DNA from: Glycine soja
Taxonomy: Eukaryota; Streptophyta; Magnoliopsida; Fabales; Fabaceae
Reading direction: 5' to 3'
Assembly (NCBI RefSeq): GCF_004193775.1
Contig: NC_041010.1
Coordinates: forward strand, 496,001 to 560,000
Length of the DNA stretch: 64,000 bases
The number at the start of each line of letters is the position of its first letter. The first letter of the stretch is position 1. Positions 49,069 through 59,359 of this stretch are shown piece after piece. The translations under genes and the position numbers were made by a program. The notes beneath the pieces were generated by a model. That model was not told where the DNA came from, made no database searches, and saw only the letters and a list, made by a program, of their open reading frames with translations.

Positions 49069-51605
49069 ATGATGCTAGGTTCATTACCTATATTGCCCCT
49101 CCCTGCTCCTCCTTCTGATGGAAATCTAGGTCCTCTGCCTGAGTCTCAAGTGATTGATGATAATGAGGAGGAGCAGAACAAATCAAATTCTGCTTCTGTT
49201 CCGGCGCCGGCAACAGTTGCCACCCACACCAGAACGATTGGAATTATACATCCGCCTCCGGACATTAGGACCATTGTTGATAAAACCTCCCAGTTCGTGG
49301 CCAAGAATGGTCCAGAATTCGAAAAGAGGATTATTGCAAATAACACAGGAAATGTTAAGTTCAATTTCTTGAACTCGTCAGATCCATACCACGCATATTA
49401 TCAACACAGGTTGTCTGAATTTCGTGCTCAAAATCAGTCTTCAGGGCAGCAGCAACCTGCAGACTCGGCGGCTGTTCCTGAATCCGTCCCGTCTGATAGC
49501 AACGGCGTAGTAGCAGCAGCAGCAGCAGCTGCAGAAAAGCCAGATTTTTCTGCCCAGTTTAAACCTGTAAGGAAAGTGCTTGAACCCCCTGAAGCTGAAC
49601 AGTATACAGTTCGCCTTCCTGAAGGAATTACAGGTGAAGAGCTGGATATTATAAAGCTAACAGCGCAATTCGTGGCTCGAAATGGGAAATCTTTTTTGAC
49701 AGGGTTGACCAGTAGGGAAGTTAATAATCCACAGTTCCATTTTCTGAAACCGACCCACAGCATGTTTACGTTTTTTACTTCCCTCGCGGATGCCTATTCG
49801 AAGGTTTTGATGCCACCAAAGGGTTTGATGGAGAAGCTAAAGAATAGCGTGTCTGATATGACTACTGTCCTTGAAAGGTGTGTGAATAGGCTGGAGTGGG
49901 ATCGTTCTCAAGAGCAAGCTAGGCAAAAGGCTGAGGATGAGATAGAGCAGGAAAGAATACAAATGGCTATGATTGATTGGCATGATTTTGTGGTGGTTGA
50001 AACAATAGATTTTGCTGATGATGAGGACCAAGAGTTACCTCCTCCAATGACTATTGAGGAGGTTATAAGGAGAAGCAAGGTGACAGCCATGGAAGAAGAA
50101 GATATTGTTGAGCCTGGAAAGGAGGTCGAAATGGAAATGGATGAGGAAGAGGCCCAACTTGTTGAGGAGGGCATGAGAGCTGCTAGTTTGGAAGACCGTG
50201 ATGACAGGAAGCAGAATGAAGTCAGGGTTACTGAAGACCCTGAACCACCAATGAGAATTGTTAAGAACTGGAAGAGACCAGAGGAGAGGATTTCTGCAGA
50301 AAGAGATTCCACCAAGTTTGTTGTTTCTCCTATCACTGGTGAGTTAATTCCTATTAGCGAGATGTCAGAACATATGCGGATTTCTCTCATTGATCCTAAG
50401 TACAAAGAACAAAAAGAAAGAATGTTTGCCAAAATTCGAGAGACAACTTTGGCTGCGGATGATGAAATTTCAAGAAACATTGTTGGACTTGCTCGGACCC
50501 GTCCTGATATATTTGGTACTACGGAAGAAGAGGTCTCCAATGCTGTTAAGGCAGAAATTGAGAAGATAAATGATGAGCAACCAAAGCAGGTTATATGGGA
50601 TGGTCACACTGGTAGCATTGGGCGTACGGCAAACCAAGCCATGTCCCAAAATATTGGAAACGAGGATCAAAATGATGCTTCTAATAATGAAGCCAGGAAC
50701 TTTCTGGGTCCTGCTGCACCTCCTCCAAGACCTGGTATGCCTTCAGTTCGTCCTCTTCCACCACCACCTGGACTGGCATTGAATCTTCCCCGTGTTCCTG
50801 TCCAATATTCTGCTCCCCATAGTGGTGCCCTTCCAATGCCTCCACCAAGACCCATGATGCCATCTATTCGGCCTGCTCCTCCTCCTCCAATGCCGATGAA
50901 TACTGGACAGCAGTCAGTTATGGCTGGCCAACCACCCCCAATGCATCCATCAATTCCTATGAATAACCAAGGAATTCCCATACCCCCACCTCCGGGATCT
51001 CACTTCACTCATGTTCCAGTTCCACGACCTTTTGTTCCTCTTTCTGTTCCGCAATCAGTCATGCCTATGATGCATCCACCACCTTTGCCTCAAGGAGTGC
51101 CACCACCACTGCCACCAGAGGAGGCTCCTCCCCCACTCCCAGAAGAACCAGAACCAAAGAGGCAGAAACTTGATGATTCTGCTCTGATCCCTGAAGATCA
51201 ATTTCTGGCTCAACATCCTGTATGGACCAACCTAGTTAACAATCATTATTTTGTTAAATGTATATATAGCATTATATTTATTGTCAGTGCTATTTTTGTC
51301 CATCCTAACTGGCATTTTTGTTTTCATGACTGTAGGGGCCTGTTCGCATCAGTGTATCTGTTCCTAATGTTGATGAAGGAAATCTCAAGGGACAAGTTCT
51401 GGAAATTACAGTGCAATCTTTGTCTGAAACTGTTGGTAGTCTGAAGGAAAAAATTGCTGGGGAGATCCAGCTCCCTGCTAATAAGCAGAAATTGAGTGGA
51501 AAGCCTGGCTTTCTCAAGGATAATATGTCACTCGCCCATTACAATGTTGGTGGAGGTGAAACACTTACCCTCTCTTTAAGAGAGCGTGGTGGTAGAAAGA
51601 GATGA
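49069..51605 (+). CDS. Splicing factor 3A subunit 1 (SF3A1/PRP21), U2 snRNP
   Basis: Encodes about 806 residues in two coding exons, 49069-51219 and 51336-51605. It is the subunit of SF3a that joins the U2 snRNP during prespliceosome formation and acts in the nucleus. Tandem SURP (SWAP) modules lie at about 66-120 (TIVDKTSQFVAKNGPEFEKR) and about 192-247 (IIKLTAQFVARNGKSFLTGL). A PRP21-type central region follows, with acidic and KNWKRPEERI segments and PITGELIPISEMSEHMRISL. A long Pro-rich stretch spans about 545-700. The C-terminal ubiquitin-like domain is encoded mostly by exon 2 (GPVRISVSVPNVDEG; QLPANKQKLSG; GGGETLTLSLRERGGRKR). The start MMLGSLPILPLPAPP is the first ATG of the long frame. 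The 116-bp intron (51220-51335) contains no stop in frame, so retention would read on to 51444 and replace the ubiquitin-like domain. Length and domain order match plant SF3A1. Confidence 0.96.
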
Positions 51606-53424
51606 GCATATTGCTTTCATTTCCGTTCAAGAAGGTTGTTGTAATCTTTGCCTTATTACAAGGCATATAGTATTGATAGCTACATGATGTTATTTCCTGA
51701 ATTTTATGTGAGTACATTAGATTTATTGTATTGTGAGACATCTTGAGGTATTTACTGCTGTCATGAAGACTGATGTTAATTCTGGAATACAGATTTTGGC
51801 ACCTTGGCGCTTCTCTCTTGAGGGGAATGGGAAGCACTAGTAGTGGTTCCTTTATCTAAACTGATCAATTCAAATTATTTGCATCACTGATTTTTGCTTA
51901 CTTTTGAATTTCAGTTGATTCATTGCAAAGTTACTGATTTGTTTTTAATTGGAGCTCCTTTGCTGTCAGGAAGGGATCATTTACAAATCAAGTTTTTTTT
52001 TTTTTCATTTTCAGTGTTCTAGCAATAATCAATGTGGAGTGATGATTTAGGGTTTTCTTTTTCTAGTGTTTAGGTTTTGTCTTATGTTGGATATGTTCGT
52101 ACAAGAACACAGTTGGACAGTTGGTTAGAAAGCCGTTTGTTGCTGAGCATATGCACCTTTAACCAGTGTATTTTGTTTGGGTTGTAGTCACAAGGTTATT
52201 TTATTGATGTCCTTAACCTAGATTATTTCTGGTAATGGTTGGGATGGTTGTTGTTTTTGATTCTGCTGTTTTGTCACAACAGAAATTCTACTTGGACTTG
52301 TGGGAAAGGCTTTGCAGCTTAGCCTGATGTGTTTTTGAATGGCACGAGGCAGGTAGAATGGTCAATGATATTTTCTGCGATGTTAAAATCCCTATATTGA
52401 GATCTTTCACTTTTTTTCTTTTAAAATTTGTGCTGATGGCAGTTTGTGCCTGCCAGTTTATTGCAGAATGGACCAGGCTTGGTATTTTAGAGAAGGCACT
52501 GGTTCTCGTGTTCATCTTATGAAACTTATTTGCAGCTGATCTTGATTAACATTACTTGTTATGTTATGTCCTATTCTGCTATAGTTGATTAGACTTTGTG
52601 CTTTTATTTAATTTGTTGTGCCTTTGTTTCTTCCCTCTCTTTTTTCTTCATTGGCCTGAATCTTTGCGTTTTTCCCCCTTGCCAGTGTGTGTGAGATTGT
52701 TAGTATGACTTATCGGAGCCCTTTGTTTGACTCTTGACAGATTCACAAGATTGAGATTGGTTAGTTTGCCAGCTTCAATGGTTCATTATTTCATTTTTGT
52801 TCAGGAGGTTACTTGTGTTAACAGGGAACATCAACATTGATGGCTGAAGATATTGAATGACATTTGTTTCAATTAGGTGTAGTTTGATCGCCAGATTGAA
52901 GGTTCATTTATCATAGGACTGGATAATAAGATGACCGTTGTTAATTGTAATCGGGCATTTATTTTAGATTAATTGCTGCGTCCAAACATTGTCTACAAAG
53001 AAGTTCAAAATTTAGCTCTTGCTAAGTTAAAATTCGTATGCTCCATGAGCTCATTCTCTTGACAAAAATGAAGTTTTACAATGTTAATGTTCTGTTGGTG
53101 AACCTCCTGATTTGTATATTCACGAATTATGGACAAGGAGGAGAATAAAACACACCATTTTGTATCATATATTTCTGAATTAGGTTTAAGCTTTGCATTA
53201 AAAACTATTTATTTTAGTTCATATTCATATATATGAGTAACAATTTGTGTTGACACTTTTTGTTTAGCAGTGACTTGTTGCATAAAATATGTGAAGGACC
53301 AAATGGGCATCAATTTAATCGTTTTAATCTTGCTGCGTCAAATGCTTGGATATTTGTGTCATGTAACTCAGTTAGCTATAGATTCTTTAACTCTGCCACC
53401 AAATCAAAACTGATAATATAAGGT
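51606..53424. other. SF3A1 3' UTR and downstream region
   Basis: Bases 51606 to about 51900 are probably SF3A1 3' UTR. The remainder up to 53.4 kb has a transcribed-looking composition (T-rich, few repeats) but no coding frame above background. Confidence 0.55.
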
Positions 53425-54465
53425 GGCACTTGGTATGTCCATTTTCTATTTTCATTTTAAGTGAAAATAGAAAATGGAAAATAGTTGTGAAAATATGTTT
53501 GTTTGACTTTTTGAAATATTTTCAAAATGAGGCTAAAAACTGAAAAGGATAATTTATCGTTTCTGGTGTTTTGAAAGAAAAAGAAAACAAGTGAAAACGC
53601 GTTGGCAGTGTACGTAATTATAATCCGTGTTTCTTTCTTTCTTTTCCGTGATAGGTCGTAATCTCTCTCTGTCTCTTCTCTTTCGCTCTCATTTCACCGT
53701 CGCAATACTCCTCCTTCACCACCGCCACATACACTTCACCCCCGCCGATGACGACAACAAGGCACCAGACCGGACAACCACTGTTTGTTCCCGTCTAACA
53801 CTGCCACCTTCGACGCGCCGATAGAAAACCCCACGGCAAGTCCTGCACGACATTGGTTGTATGTTGAATACAACCACCTCTCCCCAAATTTTGAAGTTCA
53901 CTGCAAAGTTTGTTGATTTGCAGGCAATTCGTAGTGAAAATGAAGAATTTGCAACTTGTGTTCGATAAAAGGCCTCAACGAGATCTTACGTGGAACATAA
54001 TGATTTTTCATTTGTTAAAAAAGGGATGAGGTGGGTGGTGCTTATAATTTGTTTTTCTTGTTGCCAGAAGAAATTTGATTTCATGAACACCAATGAATTC
54101 TGGGTTCGTTCAATGTGGGGAGGCAAGGTTTGAAGCTTATGATGTGACCGCAATGGCCATTACTCCAGCTTTTGGTGATTTGGGAGGCTTTGAGCTTTTT
54201 GAAACATCATGGATTCAACAATTTAAATTATAAATGTGTTTACTTATAAATTATTTATTAAGAAACATATAAATATATTTGTATTATTCAAAATTTTATA
54301 TAAAAGTTATTTCATAAACTTATTGAAAATGGTTAAATCATTATTTGAAAACAGAAAATAAGGAATAAACCAAACATATTTTCTAAATGTTGAAAATGTG
54401 AAAATGAAAATTCTTTTTAGAAAATAAAAAAAAATCCGATCAAACCAAACATCCCTAAAAATTGC
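53425..54465. mobile_element. Probable non-autonomous TIR element with a GC-richer interior
   Basis: The left segment (53430-53560: CACTTGGTATGTCCATTTTC ... GAAAATATGTTTGTTTGA) pairs imperfectly with the reverse complement of the right segment (54340-54460: GATGTTTGGTTTGATCGGAT ... GAAAATATGTTTGGTTTA). The interior is richer in GC (53640-54200). It includes a pyrimidine-rich leader-like stretch and a short frame (MNSGFVQCGEARFEAYDVTA, then MAITPAFGDLGGFELFETSW) that I do not recognise. This could be a captured host fragment in a MULE-type element. Boundaries are uncertain. Confidence 0.45.
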
Positions 54466-55965
54466 CAATTTTTTGTTCTAAATATTGTTAAATGACTAGA
54501 AATTTAAAAATGAAAATGCTTTTGTCACACAGTCGTTTTAGCGGTGATGCATGACAAAAACATTATGTGATTGAAAGGATACAACAAGCCCTGCCAGTGA
54601 ATGAAGTACCAACACAACTCGTTATTCGCAGTCTTCCTTATCTTATTTAAGAAACACTTCTAAACTTTGTAATCTCAGTACTTTCTAATTTAGGGTTAAT
54701 AAAAATTAGTTGATAGTTGATAAAAGATGGTTTGTTTTTACCTATTGTCATATATAGAGGAGAAGTTTACGACTAGGAGGAAGGTGTTGATGAACAAAAA
54801 GAAAAGAAGCGAATAGAGAAGGGAGAGGAGAAGTAGGAGGAAGAAGAAAAGAGAGATAAGGACTAAAAGTCTAATATATAAAAAAGTTGCTTGTACAAGA
54901 ACTAAATAAATAATTTCTAATTGTAGGACTAAAACATAAAGACGGCAAGTATAGGACTGAAACATAAAAATAGTGCAAGTATGAAGACTAAAAATGTAAA
55001 GTGCAATACATGTTATAGTCACATTATAAACCAAAACAGAACTAAAAGTTGTTGCATAGGAATTAAGACAAATTATTTTCTTGTGTAAAGACTAAAAGTT
55101 AAAGTTTGTCCGGCTATAGATATAAAATGAGTAACTTGATCTAATTTTTGTTTATGTACAAGGATTGCACTGAGTTTAAGACTTATGACTTTATGTGCAT
55201 TATCTAAAGTCTTAGGAGACGTTTGTTTTAAGATATGAAACAAGATTTCCGGGAATATGAATTTTGAAATGTCACATTCTCATATTTGGTACAAATTTTA
55301 TAAAAATATTTTTAGAAATGTAAAATACACATAATCGTCATGCTTCTTATTCTGATGGAGAAGGATGAGCACGTTAAATTTGCATGGAAATAGAAGTTAT
55401 TTTCTACAATAACTATCTATCCTATCCCCACTTCACTGTTCCACATTTATTTTATTTTAAGTCGTAATTAATTAAATTTTAATCTTTTCCCTAAAATTAC
55501 AATGGCCAAACAATCATGTTTATGAGAATAATATATCCTTAGTTTGATCGATTAGTGGATTTGTTGTCCGTTGTTAAAATTCCGTTCACTTGACAGGTCA
55601 TTATTTTGTCACATGGAAAGAGACCTTTATAAGTTGTTTATGTTCATCTTTATTTCCAATACAAGTTATTGGTATCGTTGCAGGATATGTCAAATACGAA
55701 GTGTGGTAGGTAACCCAGTTTATTAATATCTGCTTCAGATTGACAAATTAGTTTACCATATTTTGATCTAGTTACTTCATCAAGTCACAAATTAAGGGTG
55801 TATTTTCATGGAGGGTTGATAAGCACAAAGAGAACTATTTTTGAAAGAGTATTCTTATCAGGAAAGCTCTTCATTATAATTTGAAAACATTGTTGTTTTT
55901 CTATTCTTGCAGTCAATCGGTATCACTATTAATATCTATCTTGCAACTTCATTTGTGTGTGATCA
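54466..55965. other. Intergenic region with 'AGGACTAAAA' repeats
   Basis: Degenerate repetition of 'GGACTAAAA.ATAAA' lies at about 54855-55110. The reverse strand there gives a hydrophobic low-complexity frame (54738-55034) that I regard as an artefact. No gene is supported. Confidence 0.55.
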
Positions 55966-57852
55966 TTAAATGGATGAAATCTCACGAACTGATGCTGTGT
56001 GGTTCTGTTTTAATAAAACTTCATTTGTTGCAGGCTGCGGAGGGAAGAGCTTGCCAACTTCCTGCCGACTGTTGGCACATTCTAAGATAAAATTCACAAT
56101 AAAAGAAATATTTTGAATATGTATATTATAATTTGAGCTTACAGTGAACAATTTAAATTGTAAGATGAATTTATTTTTAAATATTAATAATTCCTTTGTA
56201 GATTTTTTTTTTGAAAGGTAACTCCTTTATAGATGAACATAAGAAAAGAGGGTAAATTAAAAGAGATAGATAAACTTGACTATGAATTATGTAGATAATG
56301 ATAAAAAAAAAATAATAGTTTAAAATAGTTGAGAAAAAAAAATTGACTAATTAGGAAAGTAACGTGAAATGCACATTAAAAGAGAGATAAAAAAAGAACT
56401 TTAAAATGTCTAATTAAAAGAATGAAGAAAGTGAGAACTCTAGCCTCTAAATTGTGTATTCTAAATTTCTTATATGTAAGGAATATTGAGAGTAGATATC
56501 CCTGAACACTATGACTGGAAATTGATGAAAAATAAAAGATATTTTAACCTTTGACGCCCAAGACCGTTCTGCTTGCTGACAAACATCTCTAATGTCTCTT
56601 CCAGACATACTGAAACAAATAAGAGCCGTTGAACTGGAATGGAGAGACAAAAAATAGAGCAAAACATCTTTTAAGACGTGCAAAACAATTTAAAAGTGAC
56701 TAACTTAATCGGAGCATGTTGAGGTTAGGAAAAGGCTCATGAATGGTTACATAAACTAATCTTGAAGAATACATACGATGCTAAATAAGAACTAGCAAGC
56801 TGAAAATAAGTCATTGTAAGCTCTTTACTATAAAATAAAACTTCTAAAACTCTAGCACACAATCAATTTCTATAGACAAAAGGTATATAACATGCCATTC
56901 TGTGTATCTTAAACAGTAACCAACAAGATTAAACTGTCGCAACAAGACTGACAATATTCTACGTGTAGCTTCATGCATTTCATTGTCACGAGCAGCAGCA
57001 AAAGAATCAATCTGTATCGCTCGAAAGAAATAACACAAACATTATGTAAATAAGTTTTACAGAAAATCAATGAGAGGCACATGGCAACTCCTTATCAATA
57101 TTTCTCATTTGGTTACCTCATCCAGAAATATAATAGCACCATTAGGAAGAGTGTTCGCAAGCGATAACACTTTCCCTAGAAGACGTTCACTTTTACCGTA
57201 GAACTCAGACATTATTGCCTCAAGTGGAACATATAGCAAACGGACACCCTGCCAAATCAAGTTCGTCGATTTCAGTTCACCGCATATTTGAGTGCAAAAT
57301 ACAAAATTCTACTTGATTTACCCCACATAATTTATGCTATATTGCAGACATGCAAGAACCAATAAATTATATTAAACCCCACTCAAAACCAGAAGCATCG
57401 TTATTCAAGCAAGCATACAAAGTTACAGAATTGCCTTTTATGTTGCTCTATCGAAAGGCACTTTAAACATGAGCTCAGAAACGACACCTCCCAAACCGAA
57501 GATGGAGGTCATACCTCAAAATCTTAGCTGGCAAGCCAGCTCTTTCACCGTGCCCCAAAAATTAAGGGTATTTACATAGTAATTCTATTTCAATCATGAA
57601 AAGATAATTGTCACAGTCACCCACCCACCAGTTCCTCCCCCTTGCAAGCAGAGGCAAATTGTAAAGGCAATTGTAAATATTGAAATGATAAATTCCCCAT
57701 TTGAAGCACCTAGACTTCATCATTATTCACGGTGACCAACTGACCACAATAACATTCTTAAAGCATAGCTCTGGAACATATAAAGTAAAAAATTGTCGGG
57801 CCAAGAGTGGAAGATACAGAAAATCACAATCTGAAAGCTTACAGAACAGCCA

Positions 57853-58064
57853 CACAAACCAAACTATGTAAAACATATACACAAAGAGAGAATTAAGGAT
57901 ATATAGTAAGACTAATCACCAATTAGTCAATACATCAAGCAGTTTTCCCCATGAAAAACACAAACCAAACTATGTAAAACATATACACAAAGAGAGAATT
58001 AAGGATATATAGTAAGACTAATCACCAATTAGTCAATACATCAAGCAGTTTTCCCCATGAAAAA
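57853..58064. repeat. Perfect 106-bp tandem duplication
   Basis: Units 57853-57958 and 57959-58064 (each containing CAAACCAAACTATGTAAAAC and ending CCCCATGAAAAA) appear identical. They end only about 12 bases before the copia LTR. This is a very recent duplication. Confidence 0.93.
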
Positions 58065-58075
58065 CACAAGATCCT

Positions 58076-58310
58076 GTAGAATAAAAGGAAGGTAGAGATA
58101 TGAAGAGTGGATAATTTTATTCTGAATAATATGTTTTTTATAGGCAAACATTACATCAAATTATCATAAAAGAGAGAAACCAAACAGTTGTAACATATAT
58201 TCTAATACTAAATATGATTATTAGCCATTAAAAGAGCACTATAAAAAACATCATATTATTCAGAATAAAATTATCCACTCTTCATATCTCTATCTTCCTT
58301 TTATTCTAAA
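58076..58310 (+). mobile_element. 5' LTR of a Ty1/copia element with 56-bp inverted ends
   Basis: Begins TGTAGAATAAAAGGAAGG. Its end is the reverse complement (..CTTCCTTTTATTCTA), directly followed by a primer-binding-site-like TGGTATAGAGC (58312-58322). The arms 58078-58133 and 58252-58307 match at 55 of 56 positions around a 118-bp spacer. LTRs usually share only a few terminal inverted bases, so arms this long are unusual. No matching 3' LTR occurs in the window. Confidence 0.65.
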
Positions 58311-58311
58311 G

Positions 58312-58975
58312 TGGTATAGAGCTTGGTTAAGAGAAAGGCAGCAATCCAAGGGAGTGAGAGAGACAGTAGTCCAAAAGTGAGAAAAAAAAAAAGGAGAGAA
58401 AGAGAGAAGAAAACAATTGTCTCACCAATATCTTCTAAAAATTTTATTCAACCAGTCATTTCACGTTTTGATAGTCATTATGATCATTGGAGCATGTTGA
58501 TGGAGAATCTCTTGCGATCCAAGAAGTTCTGGCAGGTTGTTGCAGATGGTGTGGTAACACCAAGTGATGACGTAACTCTTACAAAGACACAACAAAAAGA
58601 GTATGAAGTGATGAAATTGAAAGACTTAAAAGCCAAAAATTATTTGTTTCAAGCCATTGATCATTCTATCCTTGAAACTATTCTTTGCAAAGATACTTCC
58701 AAGGACATTTGGGATTAAATGAAGAAAAAATATCATGGCCCTCACGAGTGAAACGTGCTCAACTTCAAGCGTTGAGAAGAGACTTTCAAGTCCTTCAAAT
58801 GAAAGAAGAGGAGTTAGTAACTGATTATTGTTCAAGAACCATGGGTATTGTTAACAACATGCGATTTCATGATGAGGAAATGACTGACACAGCCATTGTA
58901 GAAAAAATTCTATGCTCATTAACACCAAAATTTGATTATGTTGTATGCTCAATTGAAGTTGTCTGCATTTAAGAA
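58312..58975 (+). pseudogene. Truncated Ty1/copia gag (UBN2-type) after its primer-binding site
   Basis: The plus-strand frame from 58323 reads VKRKAAIQGSERDSS, FDSHYDHWSMLMENLLRSKK, LKDLKAKNYLFQAIDHSILE and DTSKDIWD, then stops at 58716-58718. A second frame continues VKRAQLQALRRDFQVLQMKE, VTDYCSRTMGIVNNMRFHDE, then EKILCSLTPKFDYVVCSIE. These are the classic blocks of plant copia gag (DUF4219/UBN2). One frameshift and loss of everything downstream (zinc knuckle, protease, integrase, reverse transcriptase) make it dead. The initiator-Met-type primer-binding site TGGTATAGAGC lacks one base of the usual TGGTATCAGAGC. Confidence 0.85.
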
Positions 58976-59359
58976 GCTAAGGAATTTGTTTGGAGTCTGC
59001 ATGCTTAATGAATCTCATTCCCTTAGAATATGTTTTTCTTTTGATGGAGTAAGGGTAAGTTGCCAAGCAACTCTCCTGTGGACAGGTCACAAGAAACATT
59101 GAGGATTTTAACTAAATTGAGTGCATCTGTACTGTAAAGGATAAAAACTTAATGCATCATAAGCCATAAGCATGCCTGCTAAGCGCTAGTATTCCCTAAA
59201 TTACGGAAATTGAGAATGAAGTACCTGTCCCAAGCTCGTAATAACATGTCTGAACCACCACCTTGGCCTTCAGCTTTTGTTCCATCCAAGATGTGCAGTA
59301 AGATTTGCGAAAGTTGCGAAACTTCACAACCTGGAGGAATTTGAAACTCAATACTGACC

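Larger units (their letters stand above)
55966..59359 (-). pseudogene. AAA-ATPase gene relic (several exons missing), interrupted by a copia fragment
   Basis: Minus-strand exon-like segments with good splice borders occur in gene order. 59359-59225 (SIEFQIPPGCEVSQLSQILL ... DMLLRAWDR; assignment to this gene less certain). 57248-57117 (GVRLLYVPLEAIMSEFYGKS ... LANTLPNGAIIFLDE, containing Walker B). 57011-56935 (IDSFAAARDNEMHEATRRIL, SVLLRQ). 56609-56549 (MSGRDIRDVCQQAERSWASK, the second-region-of-homology/sensor 2 neighbourhood). Possibly a last exon 56081-55966 (ECANSRQEVGK). The Walker A exon (GPPGTGKT) and the exon(s) for IDGFE through sensor 1 and the arginine finger cannot be found in the intervening introns. 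A truncated copia retrotransposon (58076-58975) sits between the first two segments. I read this as a partly deleted, non-functional gene. Confidence 0.7.

Noticed and set aside
49908..50540. 210-codon minus-strand open frame
   Set aside because: Antisense shadow of the SF3A1 coding exon; low-complexity Ser/Ile-rich translation typical of the reverse of an acidic coding region.
54738..55034. 98-codon minus-strand hydrophobic frame
   Set aside because: Translation of the degenerate purine-rich 'AGGACTAAAA' repeat; Leu/Phe-rich artefact.
55680..56095. Plus-strand segments with acceptor-like TTGCAG and frame LRREELANFLPTVGTF
   Set aside because: The minus strand of the second segment fits the C-terminal exon of the AAA-ATPase relic better (ECANSRQEVGK); the plus-strand gene has no other exons.
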